From a virus: 64,000 bases of DNA. Position numbers and translations under genes: made by a program. The stretch is from positions 1-64,000 of the IMG/VR virus record IMGVR_UViG_3300023082_000009; one strand, 5' to 3'. Within the stretch, counting starts at the first letter, position 1. Each line of letters opens with the position of its first letter. This document shows, piece after piece, positions 26,971 through 34,155 of the stretch. The notes under the pieces are model-generated. The model had not been told where the DNA came from. It saw only the letters and a list, made by a program, of their open reading frames with translations, and did no database searches.

Positions 26971-26993
26971 AAGCCCGCCGAGTTGCGGGCTTT
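26971..26993 (+). terminator. Terminator hairpin overlapping a dyad copy
   Basis: Eight-pair stem AAGCCCGC/GCGGGCTT with six-base loop (26971-26992), followed by only a short T run that merges into the dyad at 26993-27006. A weaker terminator than others in the window. Confidence 0.7.
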
Positions 26994-27006
26994 GCAATTG
27001 ATTGCA
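26993..27006 (+). repeat. Dispersed dyad, perfect copy 7 (TG centre)
   Basis: TGCAATTGATTGCA. Merges with the T-tract of the terminator hairpin and ends 13 bases before the endolysin start. Confidence 0.92.
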
Positions 27007-27019
27007 TGGGAGAGAAAGC

Positions 27020-27697
27020 ATGATGTGCAAGCTGCGGTTAGAAGCCCTCACCAAGATTGCCCCAGGGGCGGTCAAGGTCGTGAATAAGCAGGCCCTCGTC
27101 GACGCGATCAACGCCGCCGCCGAGAAGTTCTTCATCAACGCCACCCCACGCCGCCTCCGCTACTTCGTAGCCCAGATGGCCTTCGAGACCCTGGACTTCA
27201 CCAAGTTCGAGGAAGACCTCTACTACACCGACCCGGCCCGCGTGGCTGCGATCTTCAAGTCCGGCTTCGACCTGAACAAGAACCAGAAGGTCGACCCCGA
27301 AGAGATCGAGTTCGCCAAGGGCTACATCCGCAACCCGCAGAAGCTGGCCAACCGTGCGTACGCCAACCGCTTCGGCAACGGCGACGAGGCCTCTGGCGAT
27401 GGCTGGCGCTATCGTGGACGGGGCGGCATGCACACCACCTTCAAAGCCAACTACCTGAAAGCCTCCATGGCCCTGTACGGCGACGACCGACTGGTCCGCA
27501 ACCCTGACGCCTTGTCCGACACCCAGACCTACGAGGCGGCCTTTATGTCTGCCGGTCAGTTCTGGAAGGACAACTCCCTCAACGTGCTGGCCGACGCCGA
27601 CGCCTGGACCAAGTTGACCGGCGTGATCAACGGCTCGACATCCACCGCCGAAGCGCGTAAACCTTGGCTACGTCGTGCGAACGAAAACATCCCGTAG
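27020..27697 (+). CDS. Endolysin, glycoside hydrolase family 19 type
   Basis: 225 residues. Chitinase-like/GH19 lysozyme pattern: a Glu in the FVAQMAFETLDF helix (Glu50-region, the usual catalytic Glu), then LANRAYANRFGNGDEASGDGW and the YRGRGGMH block. It should cut peptidoglycan glycosidic bonds. No signal peptide is seen, so export depends on the holin. Start ATG 27020 with GGGAG upstream; the dyad ends 13 bases before it. Confidence 0.85.
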   Translation: MMCKLRLEALTKIAPGAVKVVNKQALVDAINAAAEKFFINATPRRLRYFVAQMAFETLDFTKFEEDLYYTDPARVAAIFKSGFDLNKNQKVDPEEIEFAKGYIRNPQKLANRAYANRFGNGDEASGDGWRYRGRGGMHTTFKANYLKASMALYGDDRLVRNPDALSDTQTYEAAFMSAGQFWKDNSLNVLADADAWTKLTGVINGSTSTAEARKPWLRRANENIP

Positions 27698-27706
27698 GAG
27701 GTAGCC

Positions 27707-28075
27707 ATGTTCACCGGACTTTCCACCACCATCAAACTGGGCGCGCTTTGCGCCCTTATCGCTTTACTGGGCATCGCCACCACCTACGGTGCCTGGAAGT
27801 GGCAGGGTGCAAACATCGCCAAAGAGGTGAAGGCTGCGGAAGACCGGAAGGACAAGCAGCTCGCCGTCGAGCGTGGGTATATCAAGCTCTGGCGTGACCG
27901 GGCGGAGGCAGCCCGAGCCGAGGCAGACGCCAAGAAGACCAAGGCCACCGTGGTGACCACCAAGGCCACCGAAGTGATCAAGCAGGAACGCAAGACCAAC
28001 CCCGCGTTCTACGAACAGGAAGTACCAGCCGGAGGTGCCGAGCAATGGGAAGCCGCCAGAAAACTCATGCAGTAG
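27707..28075 (+). CDS. Inner-membrane spanin (Rz-like)
   Basis: 122 residues: one N-terminal TM (about 7-28), then a long Ala/Lys/Glu/Arg coiled coil as in Rz. Its last 31 bases overlap the next gene in the +1 frame, and that gene is a lipoprotein, the classic Rz/Rz1 layout. Together they should bridge inner and outer membranes and fuse them late in lysis. GGAGG overlaps the endolysin stop. Confidence 0.8.
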   Translation: MFTGLSTTIKLGALCALIALLGIATTYGAWKWQGANIAKEVKAAEDRKDKQLAVERGYIKLWRDRAEAARAEADAKKTKATVVTTKATEVIKQERKTNPAFYEQEVPAGGAEQWEAARKLMQ

Positions 28076-28350
28076 TGGCCCTGATGTTTATCGGCCTTTC
28101 TCTCACCGGCTGTGCCGCCAAGGCGCCCGAGCCGACCAACGAGTACAAGATCGCCCTGCAAGAGCTGGACGCCTCCTGGCTCGACAAATGCCAGGGGCTG
28201 GAGGACATCCCTGATCGAAAGGTTGGCACGTTGTTGCAGGACTTCGTGGATCTGACCAAAGTTGCAGCGCCGTGCCGGGCGGATCACAATGCACTCCTCG
28301 ACTACCTCAAACCACTTATCGACAAGGCTAAGGCCGGGGAACCGCAATGA
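28045..28350 (+). CDS. Outer-membrane spanin lipoprotein (Rz1-like)
   Basis: 101 residues, start inside the Rz gene. Lipobox LTGC at about residues 20-23 after a hydrophobic signal (VVALMFIGLSLTGC); lipoylated Cys is near residue 23. The mature part has two further Cys and is longer than typical proline-rich Rz1 proteins, with a helical C-terminus. It should insert in the outer membrane and pair with the Rz-like protein. Confidence 0.75.
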   Translation: MGSRQKTHAVVALMFIGLSLTGCAAKAPEPTNEYKIALQELDASWLDKCQGLEDIPDRKVGTLLQDFVDLTKVAAPCRADHNALLDYLKPLIDKAKAGEPQ

Positions 28351-28631
28351 GTAACGAACTTCCGAAGATCGGTCTGTACGTGCAGTGGCTGGTAAACGGC
28401 AAGCTGTCGGAGATGACCTTTCTACCTGCGTCTGATCGGTCGCCGATGGAAGTGGCCGAAGCCCTGGCTGCCCTGGTACCTGACGGCTGCGTTGCCGAGG
28501 TGGTGGGCTTCACCCTGGGTAACGCCAACAACGTCTGGTTCACCCGCCAGCACAGCGTTGACGCCATACAGCAGCTCAAGCAGCACGCTGCCCAGGTACC
28601 GCCCCCGCCACCACCCCGCAGTCGCATGTAA
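28347..28631 (+). CDS. Small protein with poly-Pro C-terminus
   Basis: 94 residues, ATGA overlap with the Rz1-like gene. Folded N-terminal part (Trp14, GFTLGN near the centre) and a VPPPPPPRSRM end. Last gene before a strong terminator. It may belong to lysis or be unrelated; no family recognised. Confidence 0.55.
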   Translation: MSNELPKIGLYVQWLVNGKLSEMTFLPASDRSPMEVAEALAALVPDGCVAEVVGFTLGNANNVWFTRQHSVDAIQQLKQHAAQVPPPPPPRSRM

Positions 28632-28638
28632 CAGAGGG

Positions 28639-28663
28639 AACCCGCTTCGGCGGGTTTCTTTTT
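28639..28663 (+). terminator. Rho-independent terminator ending lysis region
   Basis: Stem AACCCGC/GCGGGTT with TTCG loop (28639-28656), followed by TCTTTTT. Strong signal. Confidence 0.9.
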
Positions 28664-28672
28664 GGTCAGTGT

Positions 28673-28702
28673 TTGTACTTAAATACAATATTTTGATATA
28701 GT
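28673..28702 (+). promoter_or_regulatory. Sigma70-type promoter, extended -10, before the AAA+ operon
   Basis: AT-rich island in a GC-rich genome. -10 TATAGT (28697-28702) with a TGA extended -10 (28694-28696); -35 candidate TTGTAC (28673-28678) at 18 bases spacing. A perfect dyad at 28716-28729 lies where an operator just downstream of the start site would be. It drives the operon starting at 28784. Confidence 0.7.
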
Positions 28703-28715
28703 CATCTCGTCGCCG

Positions 28716-28729
28716 TGCAATTGATTGCA
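28716..28729 (+). repeat. Dispersed dyad, perfect copy 8 (TG centre)
   Basis: TGCAATTGATTGCA. In the leader, 13 bases after an extended -10 promoter. Confidence 0.92.
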
Positions 28730-28783
28730 CCGCCACATGGTCGTCAGGACTGAGCACTCCGCTCCCCCATAAAGGAAACACCC

Positions 28784-30517
28784 ATGTCAAATGCACCGCT
28801 AGCATCCGCCCTCGGTTCGTCCGAGACCCAACTCATGGCAGAGGTCTATAAGCTGTCGGACGCCGGGGGTTCGATCATCCAGATCCGTTCCCGCGAAGTA
28901 CCGCGCACCCTCACCACTCTGCGCAAATCCATCATCGCCGATGACGCCAACCGCTACCGCGAGTGGGACACCGTAAACGGCTGGCGCGTCTTCACGCTGG
29001 AGAATTTCAGCGAGCACAAGATGGCGGGCGACAACAACCTGGACTTCGACTTGGCACTCATGACCCCACTCAGTGAGCTGCGCAGCCAATCCAGCCCGGT
29101 CATCTCCGAGCCAGAGAAGATCCACTACTTCATCTACACGGACCTGCACCCGTTCATCGACGGCAACCCGCGCATGATCGCCATGCTCCAGCAGTACGCG
29201 GCGGTCCTGCCTTCCCGCAACATCTGCCTGATCCTGCTCACGCCCGAGGTGAACCTCACCTACCTGCCAATGGGCACCGTGCTGACCGTCGACGCCCCTA
29301 CGCCTACCGCCGAGGAACTGGAGACCTGCCTGCGCAAGTTGACCGTAGCCAGCGAGCAGGACACGGAAGCGTGGCCGGATGGCCTGGACATCGAAGAAGA
29401 TGAGTACCACCTGATCAGCCACCTCGGCCAGGGTATGACTCGTTATGAGTTCGAGCAGTACGCATCCATTGCCATCGTCGAGCACGGCTCCAAGGGCAGC
29501 ACCTGCCTGGAAGCGGCCTGTCTGATCGAAGGCATCTCGAAGGGCAAGACCGAGGTGGTCAAACAGACCGACATCCTCGAACTGTTCCGCACCGAGAACA
29601 TGGACGACGTGGGCGGCATGAACAAGTTGAAGGACTGGATCGACGACCGCGCCGATTGCTTCTCCGACGATGCCAAGAAGTTCGGCGTCCAGGCACCCAA
29701 GGGCATTGCTATCGTCGGCGTGCCCGGCACCGGTAAATCGCTCATCGCCAAGGCCATCGCCAGCCGTTTGAACGTGCCACTCCTGCGCCTGGACTTCGGG
29801 CGGGTATTCAGCAAGTTCATCGGCGACTCCGAGAGCCGTATGCGCGCAGCCCTCAAGATGGTCGACCAGATGGGCCACCTTGTCCTGTTCGCAGATGAGA
29901 TCGACAAAGGCCTGGGCGGTATTGGCCAGGGCGGCGGCGACAGCGGCACCAGCTCCCGCGTACTGGGTGCGTTCCTCACTTGGCTCCAGGAGAACGAGTC
30001 CAACGTATTCGTCGTGGTCACCGCCAACACCATCACCAACCTGCCGCCTGAGCTGTTCCGTAAAGGCCGTATGGATGAAGTGTTCAGCGTTGGCCTGCCC
30101 GGCCCGTCCGAGCGTCGCGAAGTCCTGGAAGTCCATCTGCGTAAGCGTGATCGCAACATCGCCGACTACAGCGAAAAGGACATCGCTCGTTTCATTGAAG
30201 CGTCGGCCACCCGCGTGCCTGCCGAGATCGAAGCGGCGGTCAAGGACGGTCTGATCGCCGCCTACAACGACAAGAAGGCGGACGACATCACCATGGACCA
30301 CATCATCGGCGCCCTGGAGAACTCGATCCCCATGGCCACGTCGCAGAAGGCGAAGATTCAAGCGATCATCGACTGGGCACGCGACAATGCCACGCCGGTC
30401 AACTACGAAGAGCAGGAGCTGGCGCCAAGCGTACCCGGCGTCACCGGCAACGACAGCGTGGCACCGCGCCGTGTAACTCGCCGCGTACCGCCTACTGCCC
30501 GCCCTGACCAAGTGTAA
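28784..30517 (+). CDS. AAA+ ATPase, Ycf46-like
   Basis: 577 residues. The N-terminal 290 residues form a domain with a DLHPFIDG segment and Asp/Glu-rich end, as in Ycf46-type proteins. The C-terminal half is a classic AAA+ module: Walker A GVPGTGKS (about 312-319), Walker B LFADEID (about 368-374), then an Arg-rich sensor/second region with FRKGRMDE. First gene of an operon that also holds DUF1257 (Ycf35) and DUF2997 proteins, a grouping seen in bacteria and plastids. ATP-driven remodelling of a partner is inferred; substrate unknown. The tail (520-577) is Pro/Arg-rich. Confidence 0.8.
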   Translation: MSNAPLASALGSSETQLMAEVYKLSDAGGSIIQIRSREVPRTLTTLRKSIIADDANRYREWDTVNGWRVFTLENFSEHKMAGDNNLDFDLALMTPLSELRSQSSPVISEPEKIHYFIYTDLHPFIDGNPRMIAMLQQYAAVLPSRNICLILLTPEVNLTYLPMGTVLTVDAPTPTAEELETCLRKLTVASEQDTEAWPDGLDIEEDEYHLISHLGQGMTRYEFEQYASIAIVEHGSKGSTCLEAACLIEGISKGKTEVVKQTDILELFRTENMDDVGGMNKLKDWIDDRADCFSDDAKKFGVQAPKGIAIVGVPGTGKSLIAKAIASRLNVPLLRLDFGRVFSKFIGDSESRMRAALKMVDQMGHLVLFADEIDKGLGGIGQGGGDSGTSSRVLGAFLTWLQENESNVFVVVTANTITNLPPELFRKGRMDEVFSVGLPGPSERREVLEVHLRKRDRNIADYSEKDIARFIEASATRVPAEIEAAVKDGLIAAYNDKKADDITMDHIIGALENSIPMATSQKAKIQAIIDWARDNATPVNYEEQELAPSVPGVTGNDSVAPRRVTRRVPPTARPDQV

Positions 30518-30527
30518 GGAGCCGACC

Positions 30528-31151
30528 ATGAGCCAGATGTCAGGCGTGTCGCTTTGCTACGGCAAGGTCAATCTGCCCGACCAGGGGCAGACGGTAGCCG
30601 TGCTGCGATTGAAAGCTCCGTTCGATAAGGCCATGTCGGCAACTCTCTGCGGCAAGGCATTCCTCAACACCAAGGAGTATTGCGCGGCCACCCGTAACCG
30701 GGACATCGGCGGCGGGTTCACCCGGCAGCGGGTGGAGCACGAGCAAGGCACCCTGATCCTGCTCCAGGTCTCCCGCACCCGCCGAGGTGTGCCACACGCA
30801 GACGGGGCCATGGTCCTGCGGCTCCGCAATGGGGCCGACCTGCTGAGCATCTCCGCTCGGCTCCCGATGGGCGGGGGCTCGATCCTGGGTGAGCAGATCC
30901 AGATCTTCGCAGGGGCGGCAGACATCTGCGCACCGGAGGAGCTGGCCCTGCTCGGGGTGAAGATTCCGAAGTGGTACGCGGAGCGGTACCTGGACCCGCA
31001 GGAAGTGGCGCAGCTCTTTGACGTATCGGTAGTACGGGCGGGCGAGATTGCCCGGCCTACGCTGCATGCGGTAGCCACCTCGGAAGGCGTTGTGATCAAG
31101 GCCGTAGGGGAGGAAGCACCACGCCGCATGCGGATGAGGAGGAACACCTGA
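30528..31151 (+). CDS. Unknown protein of AAA+ operon (207 aa)
   Basis: 207 residues with AAGGAG before ATG 30528. Beta-rich first half containing an RQRVEHEQGTL strand, then an acidic helix region around 135-170 (KWYAERYLDPQEVAQLFDVS), and a Arg-rich C-terminus (RRMRMRRNT). It overlaps the next gene by one base, so the two are translationally coupled. I recognise no family. Close coupling to the AAA+ gene suggests a dedicated partner. Confidence 0.6.
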   Translation: MSQMSGVSLCYGKVNLPDQGQTVAVLRLKAPFDKAMSATLCGKAFLNTKEYCAATRNRDIGGGFTRQRVEHEQGTLILLQVSRTRRGVPHADGAMVLRLRNGADLLSISARLPMGGGSILGEQIQIFAGAADICAPEELALLGVKIPKWYAERYLDPQEVAQLFDVSVVRAGEIARPTLHAVATSEGVVIKAVGEEAPRRMRMRRNT

Positions 31152-32116
31152 TGCCAGACGCACGAGTAGAGCTATGGCGCGATCCTCGCATGATGCAGGA
31201 CGTGCTTACCTACACCTTCACCTACACTCGCGAGCAGTTCCACGAGATGGAGCGTGATCTGGTCATGTCTGCGCGTAACACGGTAGCCCAGGAGCTTTCC
31301 CAGCTGATCTACCAGCGCCTGGGAGAGCTAGGGCTGCGGGGAGCCACCATGGCCGCCTGGATGGAGGCTGGATCTGGGCAGGCGCGGCAGTACGGCCTGG
31401 GCCTGGACATGGCTAACCCTCAACACATGGTAGGCCTGGGGCTACTTGTTGCTGCGGAGTACCACCGCCCCACTTTCGTCAACCTGATGGATCTGGACCG
31501 TGGGGTAGAGGTGCGGCTGGAGTGTGGCTACAACAACCTGGAGTACACGGTAAACCTGTACGTGCATGTCAGGGTTCCAGCGCACTTGGCGTACCGGGGT
31601 GGCCGCTCCCTGAGCATGGGAGAGGCGCCTATACGAGGGGACCGGTACCGTATGGGCGGCAGCGAAGTGAACTTGGTCCAGGAGAGTATGACCCTCGACC
31701 TGGGCGGAGAGCTGCGCAGCATGCCACGAGGCCCGCGCCGGGCGGAGGTGTCATTAAACGGAGTCGACGTTGGCTCCTTCACGGATCTCACCGTGGCCGC
31801 CAATATCACGGGAGGCGAGGCAGTAACACTGCGTGACCCTGCCATGGTAGTAGCGGCTCGCGAGAACCCGGAGCGGGAGAGCATACGCAACGAGGCCAGG
31901 GCACTCACCAATCAGCAACAACTACGCAACCAGGAGCGCATCCTGGAGCAGAACAACATGCGGCAGCAGCAGGTGGCCGCAGCAAGAGCAGCACTCGACA
32001 AACCCCAGGGTGAGTTGAAGCCGCGCAAAGCCAAGAGGGTCAGTGTCGGTACCGAGACACCGCCCCTTGAGGCAGAATCACCACGTCGATTGAAACTTCG
32101 GCGAGACCGAAAATAA
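31151..32116 (+). CDS. Unknown protein of AAA+ operon (321 aa)
   Basis: 321 residues. The N-terminal third is helical (EQFHEMERDLVMSARN helix), the centre has a beta-rich part with GGRSLSMG and GGSEVNLVQ, and from about residue 235 there is a long Gln/Arg/Asn/Glu coiled coil (NQQQLRNQERILEQN) ending in a Lys/Arg-rich tail. The layout suggests a structural or nucleic-acid-binding partner of the AAA+ protein. No family recognised. Confidence 0.6.
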   Translation: MPDARVELWRDPRMMQDVLTYTFTYTREQFHEMERDLVMSARNTVAQELSQLIYQRLGELGLRGATMAAWMEAGSGQARQYGLGLDMANPQHMVGLGLLVAAEYHRPTFVNLMDLDRGVEVRLECGYNNLEYTVNLYVHVRVPAHLAYRGGRSLSMGEAPIRGDRYRMGGSEVNLVQESMTLDLGGELRSMPRGPRRAEVSLNGVDVGSFTDLTVAANITGGEAVTLRDPAMVVAARENPERESIRNEARALTNQQQLRNQERILEQNNMRQQQVAAARAALDKPQGELKPRKAKRVSVGTETPPLEAESPRRLKLRRDRK

Positions 32117-32122
32117 CCAACG

Positions 32123-32136
32123 TGCAATTGATTGCA
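32123..32136 (+). repeat. Dispersed dyad, perfect copy 9 (TG centre)
   Basis: TGCAATTGATTGCA. In the gap, directly before AGGAGG and GTG 32151. Confidence 0.92.
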
Positions 32137-32150
32137 CAGGAGGCAACAAC

Positions 32151-32594
32151 GTGAGCCACACCAGCGCAGTAAAAAGCATTGCCATCACCAGCGTTGAAGC
32201 GCTGCGTGAGGCCGTCAAGGAACTGAACGCCAACGGCGTGAAGTGCAGCTTGGTCGAGAACTCCACCCCTCGCGCCTACTACAGCAACCAGACCGGCCTG
32301 GGCAAAGCCGACTTCGTACTCAAGCTGGACAACAGCCGTTACGACGTTGGCTTCTACAAGTCCGAGAACGGCGGCTACGAAGTGCGCACCGACTTCTGGG
32401 GCCAGGACGTGAAGAACCAGCTCGGCGCCACCGCGTCAGGCCCTGGCAAGACTGAGCAAGCCCAGCTGGGCAAACTCTTCCAGGCGTACGGCATCCACGC
32501 CGCCATGATGGAAGCCCGCCGCAAGGGCCTGATGGCTACCCGCCAGAAAGGCAAGGACGGCATCGAGCAAGTAGTCGTCTCGGGCTACCGTTAA
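32151..32594 (+). CDS. DUF1257 (Ycf35-like) protein
   Basis: 147 residues, GTG start at 32151 with AGGAGG 7 bases upstream and a perfect dyad (32123-32136) right before it. The MSH start, the DFVLKLDNSRYDVGF strand and the FWGQDV region match the Ycf35/DUF1257 family (plastid ycf35 and bacterial homologues). Function of that family is not settled; in bacteria it is commonly found with Ycf46-type ATPases and DUF2997 proteins, as here. Likely cytoplasmic. Confidence 0.8.
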   Translation: MSHTSAVKSIAITSVEALREAVKELNANGVKCSLVENSTPRAYYSNQTGLGKADFVLKLDNSRYDVGFYKSENGGYEVRTDFWGQDVKNQLGATASGPGKTEQAQLGKLFQAYGIHAAMMEARRKGLMATRQKGKDGIEQVVVSGYR

Positions 32595-32629
32595 TCCACT
32601 CACCCGGCCATAGGCCAGAGGACCGCACC

Positions 32630-32833
32630 ATGCGTAAGCAAGTCGTTATCTCCATCCTCCCGGATGGCACCACCAGCATCGACGCCCAGAACTTCAAAGG
32701 TAAGGGCTGCCAGGATGCTACCAACCAGATCGCGCTCGCCCTGGGCGGTGCCGGTCGCGACACGTCGGACGACAAGAAGAAGCCTGACTTCTTCGCGCCC
32801 GGCACCACCGGCACCCAGACCCACAACGTCTGA
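32630..32833 (+). CDS. DUF2997 protein
   Basis: 67 residues. The ISILPDGTTSIDAQNFKGKG strand-turn-strand followed by Cys and a ALALGGAG helix matches the small DUF2997 family ('i-pdG---v-GfkG-sC'). It typically co-occurs with DUF1257 and Ycf46-like genes. The C-terminus is a Lys/Asp-rich tail. The conserved Cys is at about residue 27. Confidence 0.75.
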   Translation: MRKQVVISILPDGTTSIDAQNFKGKGCQDATNQIALALGGAGRDTSDDKKKPDFFAPGTTGTQTHNV

Positions 32834-32857
32834 TAGCGAGGCACCAGGAGAGAGATC

Positions 32858-33232
32858 ATGGGACTGTTAGCCAATAGCTTGGACAAGCCGCAGGACGCAG
32901 TGGTTATCACCTTCGGGGAGGACGGCTCTGCCGAGTCCCTGCACGTAGACCAGTTCGACCTGGGCTTCCTCGGCAAGAAGGAAATCACCCGCGCCACGGA
33001 CATCCGCTTCGAGGGTGACACGCAGGACTGGACGATCTACCTCCTGGACGCCAAGGGCGAAAACCCTACGCTGGCCTGGAAGGGCTGCAAAGGCCTGCCC
33101 TCCTACGAAGTGGCGCGCACCGTCGAGGTGGCTTGGTTGAACCTTTGCCGTCTCAACGATGCCGACCCGCGTGACGGGGACGGACACACCTACCTCAACC
33201 AAGCACGGAAGGCCAACGGTCTCGCCATCTGA
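32858..33232 (+). CDS. Unknown small protein of AAA+ operon
   Basis: 124 residues with AGGAGAGAG upstream. Pattern SAESLHVDQFDLGFLGKKEI with a later DWTIYLLDA strand resembles small beta-rich proteins of unknown role often seen next to metal or protein-quality genes. Last gene before the terminator, so part of the same transcript as the Ycf46-like ATPase. No function assigned. Confidence 0.6.
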   Translation: MGLLANSLDKPQDAVVITFGEDGSAESLHVDQFDLGFLGKKEITRATDIRFEGDTQDWTIYLLDAKGENPTLAWKGCKGLPSYEVARTVEVAWLNLCRLNDADPRDGDGHTYLNQARKANGLAI

Positions 33233-33245
33233 CCTTCCACCCCTC

Positions 33246-33269
33246 GGGCGCTTCGGCGCCCTTCCTTGT
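33246..33269 (+). terminator. Terminator ending the AAA+ operon
   Basis: Stem GGGCGC/GCGCCC with TTCG loop (33246-33261), the same hairpin core as at 3612, but with a weak TTCCTTGTTT tail. Possibly partial termination before the replication genes. Confidence 0.7.
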
Positions 33270-33282
33270 TTCGGAGAACACC

Positions 33283-33606
33283 ATGAGTCGATCAATCGCA
33301 GAAGAGCTGCTGGCGCGAGTGCGTGAGCAGATCCACGGCATCGGAGCCCGCCCAGGCCCGTCCGCTTTGGCCGTGTATTGCTGGGTGCTGGGCGTCATGT
33401 CTTACGAGGGCGTCCGCGTCCTGGAAGTGACCCCTTCCCAGATCCATCTGGGCGTAGTAGTCGGAGGCAACGCCCGCTACACCGGGGTGGGCTTCTCCTT
33501 GAACACGATCAAATCGTCACTGGAGATCCTGGAGCATCACGGCTGGCTTATCATCAGCAGGAAGCCCGCGAAGAAGGGCGAGATCCTCCGTATCGAAACC
33601 CCATAG
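33283..33606 (+). CDS. Winged-helix-like small DNA-binding protein
   Basis: 107 residues. Helix-turn-helix-like central part and a terminal wing-like SLEILEHHGWLIISRKPAKK stretch ('recognition helix then strand with basic end'), as in winged-helix DNA-binding proteins of phage replication initiators and regulators. First gene of the replication operon. Regulator or primosome accessory; inference from fold pattern. Confidence 0.55.
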   Translation: MSRSIAEELLARVREQIHGIGARPGPSALAVYCWVLGVMSYEGVRVLEVTPSQIHLGVVVGGNARYTGVGFSLNTIKSSLEILEHHGWLIISRKPAKKGEILRIETP

Positions 33607-33616
33607 GGCCTCCGCC

Positions 33617-34153
33617 ATGACGCGCTTAGTTCAGCAACCGCTAGTAGATCGCAAAGAGTTTCACGAGCTGTACCGCAAGCTCCGTTTTTGGTGGGGCATG
33701 CGGCACATCGAAGAGTCCGCCTACCTGCTCGGCATGCACGTCCTCCAGAAGATGAGCAAGCAAGACAGCCTGGAAGTGTCCGGGACTTGGCGCGAGTTCG
33801 CCGGTCAGATCGTGATGCGCGGCGGCGAGATCCTCGCTGGCCCTGTCGACGATAACCAGTACATGTTCCTCGGCGCCCTGCACCAGCTGCAAGGTACCGT
33901 GGGCGTGCTGAGCCACATCAACCAGGAAGGCATCGAGCTGACCAAAGCAGACGCCTACCAGAACCTGGGCCGCAGCCCACACTTCACCAAGGAGCCGGGC
34001 GTAGATCCTAACCTGATCGGGGCGGACACTCCGTTGCTCTTCGTGTACGTGCCGTGGGCCGGGTACGACATGGAAGCCACCTGGGCGAAGTACCCAGAGT
34101 GCGGTCGGCTGGTCAACCTCCCGAACTGGCTCACGGTGAAGGGGAGGGGCTAG
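33617..34153 (+). CDS. Unknown protein before replication initiator
   Basis: 178 residues, helical with WWGMRH near residue 27 and a conserved-looking DDNQYMFLGALHQLQG helix. Two bases separate its stop from the next start. No family recognised; position suggests a replication accessory role. Confidence 0.5.
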   Translation: MTRLVQQPLVDRKEFHELYRKLRFWWGMRHIEESAYLLGMHVLQKMSKQDSLEVSGTWREFAGQIVMRGGEILAGPVDDNQYMFLGALHQLQGTVGVLSHINQEGIELTKADAYQNLGRSPHFTKEPGVDPNLIGADTPLLFVYVPWAGYDMEATWAKYPECGRLVNLPNWLTVKGRG

Positions 34154-34155
34154 CC

